Assembly (NCBI GenBank): GCA_963703385.1
Contig: OY969816.1
Coordinates: 1,178,001-1,242,000, forward strand
Length of the DNA stretch: 64,000 nucleotides
Direction: 5' to 3'
DNA from: Rhodoblastus sp963703385
GTDB taxonomy: Bacteria; Pseudomonadota; Alphaproteobacteria; Rhizobiales; Beijerinckiaceae
Made by a program: the position numbers and the translations under genes. The notes under the pieces are model-generated. The model did no database searches, was not told where the DNA came from, and worked only from the letters and a program-made list of their open reading frames with translations. Shown here in pieces: positions 1 to 7,996 of the stretch. Positions within the stretch are counted from its first letter, which is position 1; each line of letters opens with the position of its first letter.

Positions 1-237
1 GAGGCCGAAGTGGTCGAAACCGGCTCCGACGTGCGGCCGAGTTTCTGGGACAATCTGCCGCGAATCGTGCGCGAGGGGCGCCGGCTTTATCTGAACGGGC
101 TCTACCGCCACGGTTTCCTGCTGTCGCCGGCGCTCGCCAGCCGCGCCGCGCGGATCGTGCTGGAGAACGGCTATTTTCCGGAGGTCATGGATGAAAATCG
201 TGGTCAATGGGGAGACGCGCGACGTGAAGTCGTCTGA
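1..237 (+). CDS. thiO: Glycine oxidase ThiO, C-terminal part (5' end outside window)
   Basis: The frame is open from base 1, so only the last 78 codons are present. The visible tail contains YRHGFLLSP, typical of the C-terminal FAD-contacting part of DAO-type flavin oxidases. In thiamine biosynthesis this family oxidises glycine to the iminoacetate used by ThiG. The gene runs 47 bp into thiS in another frame, which suggests tight translational coupling. The assignment rests mainly on the short motif and on thiS-thiG-thiE following directly; the FAD-binding N terminus cannot be checked here. Confidence 0.75.
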   Translation, partial: EAEVVETGSDVRPSFWDNLPRIVREGRRLYLNGLYRHGFLLSPALASRAARIVLENGYFPEVMDENRGQWGDARREVV

Positions 238-388
238 TCTCGCCGCGCTGATCGAGGAGCTCGACTTTTCGCGCGAATTCGTCGCGACCGCGGTCAACGA
301 AACATTCGTGCGCGCCAAGGACCGCCGGCCGTGCCGCCTTTCCGAAGGCGACAAGGTCGAGATCCTGACCCCGCGTCAGGGAGGTTGA
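191..388 (+). CDS. thiS: Sulfur carrier protein ThiS
   Basis: A 65-residue ubiquitin-like protein that ends in Gly-Gly, the C terminus that is adenylated and converted to a thiocarboxylate to deliver sulfur to ThiG for the thiazole ring of thiamine. Length and the MKIVVNGE start fit the family. It overlaps the end of thiO by 47 bp and stops 3 bp before thiG, so it is the second cistron of a thiO-thiS-thiG-thiE operon. The adenylating enzyme ThiF is not in the window. Confidence 0.93.
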   Translation: MKIVVNGETRDVKSSDLAALIEELDFSREFVATAVNETFVRAKDRRPCRLSEGDKVEILTPRQGG

Positions 389-391
389 GCG

Positions 392-1171
392 ATGAACGAT
401 CCCCTTCGCCTTTACGACGTGGAACTGGGCTCGCGCCTGCTGGTCGGAACCGCGCAATATCCCTCGCCGGCGATCCTCGCAGAGGCGCTCGCCGCCTCGC
501 GCGCGGAAATCGTCACCGTCTCCTTGCGCCGCGAGGCCGGCGGAGGGCGCGCGGGTCAGACTTTTTGGGGCCTGATCCGCTCCCTGGGGCTGCGGGTCCT
601 GCCCAATACCGCCGGCTGCCGCACGGTGAAGGAGGCGGTGACCACCGCCCGGATGGCGCGCGAGCTTTTCGGGACCAACTGGATCAAACTGGAGGTGATC
701 GGCGACGAGGACCTTTTGGCGCCCGATGTCTTCGGTCTGGTCGAGGCGGCGCGCATCCTCATCGACGAAGGTTTTGCCGTCTTTCCCTACACCACCGACG
801 ATTTGAAGGTCGCGGAAAAGCTGCTCGACGCCGGCTGCAAGGTCTTGATGCCCTGGGGCGCGCCGATCGGCTCGGGCAGGGGCCTGAACAATGTTTTTGC
901 GCTCAGGGCGATGCGCGCCCGTTTCCCTGACACGCCCCTGGTGATCGACGCCGGGATCGGCGCCCCATCGCAGGCGGCCCAGGCGTTCGAATTGGGCTAT
1001 GACGCGGTTCTGCTCAATACGGCGATCGCGCGCGCCGGCGATCCGATCGCCATGGCGCGGGCCTTCGCCGCCGCCTGCGAGGCCGGCCGCGCCGCCTTCC
1101 TGGCCCAGCCGATCGAGCCGCGCGACATGGCCGCGCCCTCGACGCCGGTCATCGGCCAGGCTTTCTCATGA
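392..1171 (+). CDS. thiG: Thiazole synthase ThiG
   Basis: A 259-residue TIM-barrel enzyme that joins deoxyxylulose 5-phosphate, the ThiS thiocarboxylate sulfur and dehydroglycine to form the thiazole phosphate moiety of thiamine. The catalytic lysine that forms a Schiff base with the sugar is K99 in NWIKLEVIGD. The phosphate-binding end PWGAPIGSGRG and the VIDAGIG strand are also present. It starts 3 bp after thiS and overlaps thiE by 4 bp. Length is normal for the family. Confidence 0.96.
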   Translation: MNDPLRLYDVELGSRLLVGTAQYPSPAILAEALAASRAEIVTVSLRREAGGGRAGQTFWGLIRSLGLRVLPNTAGCRTVKEAVTTARMARELFGTNWIKLEVIGDEDLLAPDVFGLVEAARILIDEGFAVFPYTTDDLKVAEKLLDAGCKVLMPWGAPIGSGRGLNNVFALRAMRARFPDTPLVIDAGIGAPSQAAQAFELGYDAVLLNTAIARAGDPIAMARAFAAACEAGRAAFLAQPIEPRDMAAPSTPVIGQAFS

Positions 1172-1779
1172 ATTTCGACCCGTTCTATCTGATCGTCGAT
1201 CACGTCGACTGGCTGCGCCACCTGCTGCCCTGCGGCGTGAAATTGGTCCAGTTGCGGGTGAAGAACGCGGAAAGAAACGATTTGCGCGCCCAGATCGCTC
1301 AGGCGCGCGACCTGTGCCGGCAAGCCGGCGCGCAGTTGATCGTCAACGACTTTTGGCGCCTCGCGCTGGAGCTGAATTGCGATTTCGTCCATCTCGGACA
1401 GGACGACCTTTTGTGCGCTGATGTCGCCGCGCTCAAACGCGCCGGCGTCAAATTCGGCGTCTCCACCCATGACGAGGCGGAATTGCAACAGGCGCTCGCC
1501 GCCGCGCCCGATTATGTCGCGCTCGGCCCGATCTTTCCCACGATTTTGAAAAAAATGCCCTGGGCGCCGCAGGGGTTGGAAAAGATCGGCTTGTGGAAGC
1601 AGAAGATCGGCGATCTGCCGCTGGTCGCCATCGGCGGCCTGACCCCCGAGCGGGCGGTCGAGGCGCTGAAAGCCGGCGCGCAAAGCGCGGCGGTGGTCAC
1701 CGACATCACGCTCAACCCCGACCCTGAAGCGCGCGCGCGCGAATGGCTCGCCGCGACGCGGGCTTTTGCCGGGGCGTGA
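1168..1779 (+). CDS. thiE: Thiamine phosphate synthase ThiE
   Basis: A 203-residue TIM-barrel protein expected to couple the hydroxymethylpyrimidine diphosphate and thiazole phosphate halves into thiamine phosphate. Family landmarks are QLRVK near residue 27, IVND, HLGQDD and VAIGGLTPERA near the C terminus. The ATG overlaps the stop of thiG by 4 bp, so translation is probably coupled. The loop after GPIFPT reads ILKKMPW instead of the commoner T-x-T-K; variants of this loop occur in the family and I do not take it as loss of function. It converges on the minus-strand glycosyltransferase with 7 bp between stops. Confidence 0.92.
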   Translation: MNFDPFYLIVDHVDWLRHLLPCGVKLVQLRVKNAERNDLRAQIAQARDLCRQAGAQLIVNDFWRLALELNCDFVHLGQDDLLCADVAALKRAGVKFGVSTHDEAELQQALAAAPDYVALGPIFPTILKKMPWAPQGLEKIGLWKQKIGDLPLVAIGGLTPERAVEALKAGAQSAAVVTDITLNPDPEARAREWLAATRAFAGA

Positions 1780-1786
1780 GGCGAGA

Positions 1787-3457
1787 TCAAACCGAGGCGG
1801 TCTGATCGTTCGCCTGGCCGCCGCCTTTCGGGGCCGGAACGTCGGCGGCCAGCGCGAGCGCGGCGTCCACTTTTGCCTCGCTGGTGGCGCCACGGATGAA
1901 ATCGAGTCCGGCGGCAACCGTTTCCCGATGCAGTTTTTCGTCATTGTGGAGCGCGACGATCGCTTCCGCCATGTCGGCGACTTTGCTGTGGAGAAACCGT
2001 GCGAGGGCAGGCCGAAGATCGAGCCCTTCCGCCGCGATGGGCGTGCAGACGCAGGGCGCGCCGGCGGCGAAACTTTCCAGAACCTTGCCTTTGATCCCGG
2101 CGCCATAGGCCATTGGCGCGACCGTCAGGCGCACGCGATCGAAAAACTCCCCGAGGTCGCCGACGGGGCCGAGAACGATGATTTTATCGCTCGCCAGCTC
2201 GCGCAGGGAGTCCGGCATGTCGCTGCCGGCGAGCGTGCAGGTCATGGACGGCTCCTTCTCCCAGACCGCCTTCATGATCGTTCCGACCAGCAAGCGGGCG
2301 GCGTCCACATTCGGCTTGTGGGCGAAATGGGCGAGGAAGCCGATCCCGCGGCGCTCGGAAAAGCTTGCGGCGGTGGGATGGGGGGCGACACGCCACGGCG
2401 CGACCACGATTTTTCTTGACGGCATATGCCGTTGCAGAAAGTCTTTTTCGACGGGCGAATGGGTGACGACCGCGTCGGCTTGCGCGGCGCACCAGAATTC
2501 CTGTTGTTTCAGCCATTCGCTGTGCCGCGCCAGATCGTCGCGCTTCTCGACCGCCGCCTCGCGCGCCAGCCGCAAGCTGTGGAGATCGGCGAGGCTGTAA
2601 ATGATCCGGGCGCGTGGCTGATGTTTCCGCGTCAGCGGAAGATAGCAGGACGCATTGGACAGGCGGTGCAGATAGACGAGCCGATAGGCGCCGCGCTGGC
2701 GTTGGAGCAATTCCTCCACCGAATTGACCCAGGGCTGCGCATGGCAGGTCACGCCAAGGGCCTCCAGCGCTCTCGCGTCGCCTTTCAAGTCGGCGCTCAT
2801 GTCGGCGGGCGCGAAATGCACGTCGAAACCCAGTCTTTTCAGCGACAGCATGTGCGAGACAATGGCTTTCGACCCGGCGTCGCGGTTCGGGTCGGGCAGG
2901 CGCTCGTCGATGACCAGCGCCGCGGGCGGCGCTTCGGGCGCGGATCGGCCCTCAGGCGCCCCGGCCACATCCTGCCACTGGAGGCGGCGCCGCGCCTCGC
3001 GCTCGGCGAGACCGCTGCGTTTCCGGCTATAGGCGTTTTTCAGCTTTTCCGTCTGCTCGACCAGAAAAGCCATGCGCTGGTCGAAATCCTCATCGCTTTC
3101 GGCGGCGGCGAAAATGCGGGAAAGCTCGTCGACCACGGTCTGATCGAAAGACAGCGGCGTTTCGACGATTTTCGGAGAACCGGGCAAGATGGCGCCGTCC
3201 TCCTCGCGCCGGACTTCGACCGAATGGCGTTCGCCGGCCGGCAAGCGTTTCTGCAGCTGAAGGCTGAAGGCGTGCCTGCCGTCGCCGATCCCCGCCGCGT
3301 GCAGATCGCGCCGCAATCGGTTGGCGAGACAACGCCCCGCCACCGCGCCATCGGCCAGGACGAGGAGGCTGACCGGCGCATCAGGCCGATCGGGATCCCA
3401 GGCCCAACCGTCGACACGTGTTCCGGAGGCAAAGTCGATGCTACCCTGAAGCGCCAT
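1787..3457 (-). CDS. Glycosyltransferase (GT4-like) with N-terminal GWAWDP accessory domain
   Basis: A 556-residue protein. Residues 1-90 form a beta-rich domain (GWAWDPDRPDAPV, then VEVRREEDGAI) that often precedes glycosyltransferase domains in alphaproteobacteria. Residues 90-165 look helical. A GT-B fold follows, with a C-terminal glycosyl-transferase-1 region containing FLAHFAHKPNVDAARLL, VLGPVGDL and APMAYGAGIKGKVLESFAAG. It probably adds sugars to a surface polysaccharide or glycoprotein; donor and acceptor cannot be read from sequence. The ATG at 3457 lies 24 bp after a second, start-less copy of the accessory domain. No signal peptide is visible, so it should act in the cytoplasm. 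Confidence 0.82.
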   Translation of the reverse strand: MALQGSIDFASGTRVDGWAWDPDRPDAPVSLLVLADGAVAGRCLANRLRRDLHAAGIGDGRHAFSLQLQKRLPAGERHSVEVRREEDGAILPGSPKIVETPLSFDQTVVDELSRIFAAAESDEDFDQRMAFLVEQTEKLKNAYSRKRSGLAEREARRRLQWQDVAGAPEGRSAPEAPPAALVIDERLPDPNRDAGSKAIVSHMLSLKRLGFDVHFAPADMSADLKGDARALEALGVTCHAQPWVNSVEELLQRQRGAYRLVYLHRLSNASCYLPLTRKHQPRARIIYSLADLHSLRLAREAAVEKRDDLARHSEWLKQQEFWCAAQADAVVTHSPVEKDFLQRHMPSRKIVVAPWRVAPHPTAASFSERRGIGFLAHFAHKPNVDAARLLVGTIMKAVWEKEPSMTCTLAGSDMPDSLRELASDKIIVLGPVGDLGEFFDRVRLTVAPMAYGAGIKGKVLESFAAGAPCVCTPIAAEGLDLRPALARFLHSKVADMAEAIVALHNDEKLHRETVAAGLDFIRGATSEAKVDAALALAADVPAPKGGGQANDQTASV

Positions 3458-3481
3458 GATCCGTTCGTTGGCTCGCCGCGC

Positions 3482-3751
3482 TCAGGCCGCCGCATGTTTC
3501 GCGGCGCGCGCGCTCAGGAACAGGCTGTTCCCGAAAATCGCGCCATCGGCCGAACGCCGCAGTTCGATTTGATGCGGACGTGACGGATTGAGCGGCGAGG
3601 TGAAACGCACGGCAAATTCCCGGCCCTCGCCCGACTGCTTTCCATCGCCGTAAGCATAGCAGAACAACGCGCCGTCGACCAACACGTCGAGACAGACCGG
3701 CGCCTCAGGGAAAGCGGCGTTCCGCGCCCAGCCGGAAAGGCGCCCATATCG
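3482..3751 (-). pseudogene. Start-less fragment of the GWA accessory domain
   Basis: On the minus strand the frame between a stop at 3752-3754 and a stop at 3482 encodes a domain clearly similar to the N terminus of the neighbouring glycosyltransferase: SGWARNAAFPEAPVCLDVLV here against DGWAWDPDRPDAPVSLLVLA there. There is no ATG in this frame; only GTG and TTG at 3680-3685 could start it, and they would remove the GWA part. An ATG at 3745-3747 is one base out of frame, so a single-base deletion near the start of a stand-alone 89-residue protein would explain the picture. Remnant or frameshifted small gene; function unknown. Confidence 0.55.
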
Positions 3752-3863
3752 CTAGGTTCGATCGCGCCCGGCGGCGCGCCGAAGTCCTTCGCGGCGGCCC
3801 GACCTTTCGCGAAAATGAAAAAAACGTTATGAGCGCGCTTCCGGCGTTCTCGGGAAAGGACGC

Positions 3864-4643
3864 GTGTCGCAAAGGTTCAGCATGACCGAAAGCCGTTACG
3901 ACGAACTCGTCGCCCATGCCGTCAAATCGATCATGGCGGCGGATGTCTGGTCGAAGCCTTATCCACATATGATCTTCCGTAACTTCTGGCCCGAGGATTT
4001 CTACCGGGAACTGCTCGCCAGGCGTCCGGACGAACAGAGCTATGCCCAGCTCAACGGCGCCAACACGCGGCGGCAGTTCACCCTGTTCGACGGCTCCTGC
4101 GACGCCGGCGACGACGAGCGGCGCGCGCTGTGGAAACTCGTCTCCGACGTCTGCTCCTCGCCGGAACTCGAAAACGCCCTGCGGGCGCGGCTCGACGAGG
4201 GCCTGCGCATCCGCGCCCAGGGGGCGAAATCGGCCTGGCCGGTGCCGATGTATCCCCGGCCCGTGCTGTACAGCGACTACGACGGCTACCGGATCAAGCC
4301 GCACCCGGACACGAGGCGCAAGGTGCTGACCATGCTGATCTACATGCCGGAGGACGACAGCCAGAAGGATTTGGGCACGACGCTCTACCGGCTGTCGCCC
4401 CAGGGCCTGTTCTCGTGGAAACATTTCGGGCTGGCGGAGGAAAAGACCGCGCCTTTCCTGCCCAATACCGGCGTCGCCTTCGTGGTCATCCATCCGGCCC
4501 AGGATTTCCTGCGCGCCAGTTGGCACGGACGGGAATTCGATCGCGCTGCCCGACAGCAAGCCGCGCTTCACCATCCTGAACACCTATTACGCCGAACCCG
4601 TCCAGAAGGCGGTTTACTGAGCCGCCGGCCCGGCGCAGTATGA
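3864..4643 (+). CDS. 2OG-Fe(II) oxygenase-type protein with frameshifted C terminus
   Basis: The reading frame gives 259 residues (GTG at 3864, or ATG at 3882). H147-P-D149 in IKPHPDT and H221 with R223 in SWHGR fit the iron- and 2-oxoglutarate-binding residues of a jelly-roll oxygenase. After residue 223 the frame becomes low-complexity (Arg/Pro-rich). The -1 frame instead continues sensibly as NSIALPDSKPRFTILNTYY and stops at 4619, which matches the usual end of this family. A one-base deletion near 4533 is therefore inferred. Substrate unknown; it may hydroxylate a small metabolite or protein. It is divergent from the glycosyltransferase gene. Confidence 0.7.
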   Translation: MSQRFSMTESRYDELVAHAVKSIMAADVWSKPYPHMIFRNFWPEDFYRELLARRPDEQSYAQLNGANTRRQFTLFDGSCDAGDDERRALWKLVSDVCSSPELENALRARLDEGLRIRAQGAKSAWPVPMYPRPVLYSDYDGYRIKPHPDTRRKVLTMLIYMPEDDSQKDLGTTLYRLSPQGLFSWKHFGLAEEKTAPFLPNTGVAFVVIHPAQDFLRASWHGREFDRAARQQAALHHPEHLLRRTRPEGGLLSRRPGAV

Positions 4644-4664
4644 GCTCTCATCGGGGGTGAGGCC

Positions 4665-5081
4665 ATGTTCCGCGACGAATTCGGCGAAAGACGTTGGCCC
4701 GTGCTGGCCGTCGCGCTGGGCCTGGTCTTTTCGCCGGTGCTGGCGATCCTGGTGAACAAGTCGCTGCCGTCTTGGGGGTTCTTGTCCTTCGAATGGCGCA
4801 ACCTGCTGTTCCTCATCCTCACGCCCTTCGTGCTGGGCGTGGTCAGCGAGACGCGCCCGGTGACGATCGGCGACCTTGAGGCGCGCGACGGCTCGATCGT
4901 CTTCGCCGTGATCCTGCTGATCCTGTGGTTCCTGATGCTGCTCAAGGGCTGGGCCTTCGATTTTTCGGCCAGCGCCGCGTTTCTGGGCGTGCTGGTCTCG
5001 CAGGTCGCGGGTTTCCACGCCGGGCGCTGGACCGGACGCATCCCGCGCCATCGCCTGCCCGACGATCCGCGCGTGGGTTGA
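4665..5081 (+). CDS. Small multi-pass membrane protein of unknown function
   Basis: A 138-residue protein with three or four hydrophobic segments, roughly residues 11-29, 44-62, 78-96 and 100-118, and a basic C-terminal tail (GRWTGRIPRHRLP). I recognise no family. It starts 22 bp after the last codon of the repaired oxygenase frame and ends 32 bp before the copper ATPase gene, so it may be co-transcribed with either. Coding character is good: regular third-position GC and no broken segments. Probably an inner-membrane protein. Confidence 0.6.
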   Translation: MFRDEFGERRWPVLAVALGLVFSPVLAILVNKSLPSWGFLSFEWRNLLFLILTPFVLGVVSETRPVTIGDLEARDGSIVFAVILLILWFLMLLKGWAFDFSASAAFLGVLVSQVAGFHAGRWTGRIPRHRLPDDPRVG

Positions 5082-5113
5082 ACCCGTCGGCGCGGCGGGC
5101 CATATTCGCGGAC

Positions 5114-7879
5114 ATGAATATCGAGGCGAAACCGGACGAGAGCGACGCCTGCGAGCTGAAGCTCGGCGTCGGCGGCATGACTTGCGCGGCCTGCGTGCGC
5201 CATGTCGAACAGGCGCTGAAACAGGCGCCCGGCGTGATCGACGCCCATGTCAATCTGGTGGGCGAGCGCGCGGACCTGAAACTCGCGCCCGGCGCCGACC
5301 TTTCCGAGATCGCGGCGCGGGTCAAGCAAGCCGGCTACGAGCCGCGGGTGACCCATATCGAACTGGGCGTCGGCGGCATGACTTGCGCCGCCTGTTCCGC
5401 CCGTGTCGAAAAGGCGCTCAAATCCATTCCGGGCGTGATCTCGGCGCGGGTCAATCTCGCCACCGAGCGCGCTTATGTCGATGGCGTCGAGGGCGTGGTC
5501 GAGCAGGCGGCGCTGGCTTCGGCGGTGCGCGGCGCCGGCTACGAGCCGCGTCCGCTCGAGGCGAAGGGCGCCGCGCCCGATCCGCTTGCGCGCCGCGCCG
5601 CCGAGACCGAGGTCATGCGCCGGCGCTTTTTGCTCGCCGCCTTGTTCGCCGCGCCGGTCAGTTTTCTGGAAATGGGCGGCCACGCCTCGCCGGCCTTCGC
5701 CGCCTGGCTTCATGGCCTCTTCGGCCATCAGAACCTGATGGTTCTGATCGCGGCGCTGACCAGTTTCGTGCTGTTTGGCCCCGGCCGGCGCTTCTTCACC
5801 ATCGGCCTGCCGGGGCTGCTGCGCGGCGCGCCGGACATGAACGCCCTGGTCGCGCTCGGGGCCGGCGCGGCCTATCTCTATTCGCTGCTGGCGACTTTCG
5901 CGCCGCAGGTTTTGCCCGAGGGCGCGCGTCATTCCTATTTCGAATCCGCCGCCACCATCGTCACCTTCATCCTGCTCGGGCGCTGGCTGGAGGCGCGCTC
6001 GCGGGGCCGCGCCGCCGACGCGATCGGGAAACTCGCGCGGCTCCAGCCGAAAATCGCCCATGTCCGGCGCCAGGATGGTTCTGGAAAGGGCGTCGTTCTC
6101 GACCTGCCGGTCGAGCAGGTTCTGGTTGGCGACATCATCGAAACGCGGCCGGGCGAGTCGATCCCGGTCGACGGCGTGGCGACCGAAGGCGCCAGCCATG
6201 TCGATGAGAGTTTCATCACCGGCGAGGCGGCGCCGGTGGCCAAAAAGCCGGGCGACGCGGTCACCGGCGGCAGCGTCAATCTCGCCGGCGCGTTCGCGTT
6301 TCGCGCGACCAAGGTCGGGGCCGACACTTTTCTCGCCGATGTCATCCGCATGGTCGAGACGGCTCAAGGGGCGCGCCTGCCGATCCAGGATCTCGCCGAC
6401 CGTGTCACCGCGCTTTTCGTGCCCGCCGTGATGGCGGCGGCACTGGCGACCTTTGCGCTCTGGCTTTACTTCGCCGGAATGTCCAATCTGACCCTCGCTT
6501 TGGTGAGCGCTGTCAATGTGCTGATCATCGCCTGCCCTTGCGCCATGGGCCTCGCCACGCCGGCGGCCCTGGTCACCGGGACCGGGCGGGCGGCGGAGCT
6601 GGGCGTGATCTTCCGCCAGGGCGACGCCTTGCAGACCCTGTGCGGCGTGAAAACCGTCGCCTTCGACAAGACCGGCACGCTCACCGAAGGCAGGCCGGTC
6701 CTGACGCGGATTTTTCCGGGCGAGGGTTTCGAGGCCGCAAGACTGCTGGGGCTGGCGGCGGCGGTCGAGGCGCGCTCGGAACATCCCCTGGGCCGGGCGC
6801 TGGTGGAGGCGGCGAAGGCGCGCAAAGCCCCGCAGGAAATAAAAAGCTCGCCCGAAGCGGGAGAGGTCGCGCATTTCGCCTACCAGCCCGGCCTTGGCGT
6901 GACCGGAGAGGTCGATGGCCGAAGAATCGCGGTCGGCTCGGCGGAGTTTCTGGGCTCGCTCGGCGCCGCGCCGGATTCCTTCGCGCAAACGGCCGAGCAA
7001 CTGGCGGGGCAGGGCGCCTCTTGCTTCTTCATCGCGGTTGACGGCCGGCCCGCCGGACTTTTCGCTTTTTCCGACCCGCCGCGCCCGCAGGCCGCGCAGG
7101 CGGTGAAGGCGCTGCACGACCTTGGCCTGCGCGTTGCGCTGATCACCGGGGACCGCGAGGCGACGGCGCGCTTCGTCGGCGCAAGGATCGGCGTCGATGA
7201 AATTTTCGCCGGCCGGCGGCCCGAGGGCAAGGTCGCGGCCTTGCGCGAGCTCGGCCAATCGGGCCCGGTCGCCTTCGTCGGCGACGGGATCAACGACGCG
7301 CCGGCGCTCGCCGCCGCCGATGTCGGAATCGCCATGGGGGCGGGGACCGACGTTGCGGTCGAAAGCGCGCAGGTCGCGCTGATGTCGAGCGATCTCGGCA
7401 AGGTGGCGCAGGCCTTCGCTTTGTCGCGGGCGACCTTGCGCAACATCAAGCAGAACCTCGGCTGGGCCTTCGGCTACAATGTCATATTGATTCCCGTGGC
7501 GATGGGCGCCCTTTATCCCGCTTTCGGAATCATGCTCAATCCGAGCCTCGGCGCCGCCGCCATGGCGTCGTCGAGCCTGTTCGTTCTCGGCAACGCCCTG
7601 CGCCTGCGACAATTTGCCATCCCCTCCCGTTCAGATGGAGACAAGCCCATGACCGCGCCTTCTGCCACGATTTTCTCGGTCTCCGACATGACATGCGGCC
7701 ATTGCGCCGCGCGGGTGAAGAAAGCCGTGCTTTCCCTTGAGCCGGGGGCGGAAGTCGAGGTCGATCTGGACTCCGGCGACGTGACCGTCACCCCCGCCGC
7801 AAACGACCCCGCCGCGGTCGCAAAAGCCATCGCCGACGCGGGCTATCCGGCGAGCGAAAAAAAGTTGGATAGGAAATAG
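5114..7879 (+). CDS. copA: Copper-translocating P1B-type ATPase with C-terminal CopZ-like domain
   Basis: A 921-residue P-type ATPase that exports Cu(I) across the inner membrane. Two N-terminal heavy-metal domains carry MTCAAC at residues 22-27 and 89-94. The membrane CPC motif is at 474-476, the phosphorylated DKTGT at 518-522, followed by SEHPLG and GDGINDAPAL. A third metal domain (DMTCGHC) begins at Met846, after the normal end of such ATPases. That Met is an ATG at 7649 preceded by GGAG at 7637-7640, so the tail looks like a former separate copper chaperone gene joined by loss of a stop. The ATG at 5114 is chosen because it begins just before the first metal domain. ccoG follows 117 bp later. 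Confidence 0.93.
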   Translation: MNIEAKPDESDACELKLGVGGMTCAACVRHVEQALKQAPGVIDAHVNLVGERADLKLAPGADLSEIAARVKQAGYEPRVTHIELGVGGMTCAACSARVEKALKSIPGVISARVNLATERAYVDGVEGVVEQAALASAVRGAGYEPRPLEAKGAAPDPLARRAAETEVMRRRFLLAALFAAPVSFLEMGGHASPAFAAWLHGLFGHQNLMVLIAALTSFVLFGPGRRFFTIGLPGLLRGAPDMNALVALGAGAAYLYSLLATFAPQVLPEGARHSYFESAATIVTFILLGRWLEARSRGRAADAIGKLARLQPKIAHVRRQDGSGKGVVLDLPVEQVLVGDIIETRPGESIPVDGVATEGASHVDESFITGEAAPVAKKPGDAVTGGSVNLAGAFAFRATKVGADTFLADVIRMVETAQGARLPIQDLADRVTALFVPAVMAAALATFALWLYFAGMSNLTLALVSAVNVLIIACPCAMGLATPAALVTGTGRAAELGVIFRQGDALQTLCGVKTVAFDKTGTLTEGRPVLTRIFPGEGFEAARLLGLAAAVEARSEHPLGRALVEAAKARKAPQEIKSSPEAGEVAHFAYQPGLGVTGEVDGRRIAVGSAEFLGSLGAAPDSFAQTAEQLAGQGASCFFIAVDGRPAGLFAFSDPPRPQAAQAVKALHDLGLRVALITGDREATARFVGARIGVDEIFAGRRPEGKVAALRELGQSGPVAFVGDGINDAPALAAADVGIAMGAGTDVAVESAQVALMSSDLGKVAQAFALSRATLRNIKQNLGWAFGYNVILIPVAMGALYPAFGIMLNPSLGAAAMASSSLFVLGNALRLRQFAIPSRSDGDKPMTAPSATIFSVSDMTCGHCAARVKKAVLSLEPGAEVEVDLDSGDVTVTPAANDPAAVAKAIADAGYPASEKKLDRK
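7649..7879 (+). other. Possible internal translation start giving a free CopZ-like protein
   Basis: Within the copper ATPase frame, an ATG at 7649 preceded by GGAG at 7637-7640 with 8 nt spacing could direct independent synthesis of a 76-residue heavy-metal-associated protein (MTAPSATIFSVSDMTCGHC and onward). Its length and MxCxxC motif match CopZ-type cytosolic copper chaperones. Whether ribosomes initiate here cannot be known from sequence; the fusion product is certain from the open frame. Confidence 0.45.
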
Positions 7880-7909
7880 ACCTTTTCTCGATATTCGAAT
7901 ATATGGGTG

Positions 7910-7923
7910 TTGATCTAAGTCAA
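7910..7923 (+). promoter_or_regulatory. FNR/FixK-type binding site upstream of ccoG
   Basis: TTGATCTAAGTCAA matches the TTGAT-N4-ATCAA consensus of FNR/FixK/Anr regulators at 9 of 10 defined positions. Its centre lies about 80 bp before the ccoG start, leaving room for a transcription start near 7960; CACAAT at 7949-7954 is a weak candidate -10. Oxygen-limited induction by a FixK- or FNR-type protein is the natural reading, since ccoG is a classical member of that regulon. Confidence 0.7.
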
Positions 7924-7996
7924 GCGCGCCGGCGCGATCGGCGCGACTTCCACAATCGTCGCGGCAATCCGCGCCTTTCCGCGTCAGGACAACGAG

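Noticed and set aside
4568..7612. Long minus-strand open frame opposite the copper ATPase gene
   Set aside because: Shadow of a GC-rich coding gene; the plus frame has all P-type ATPase motifs and the minus frame has none.
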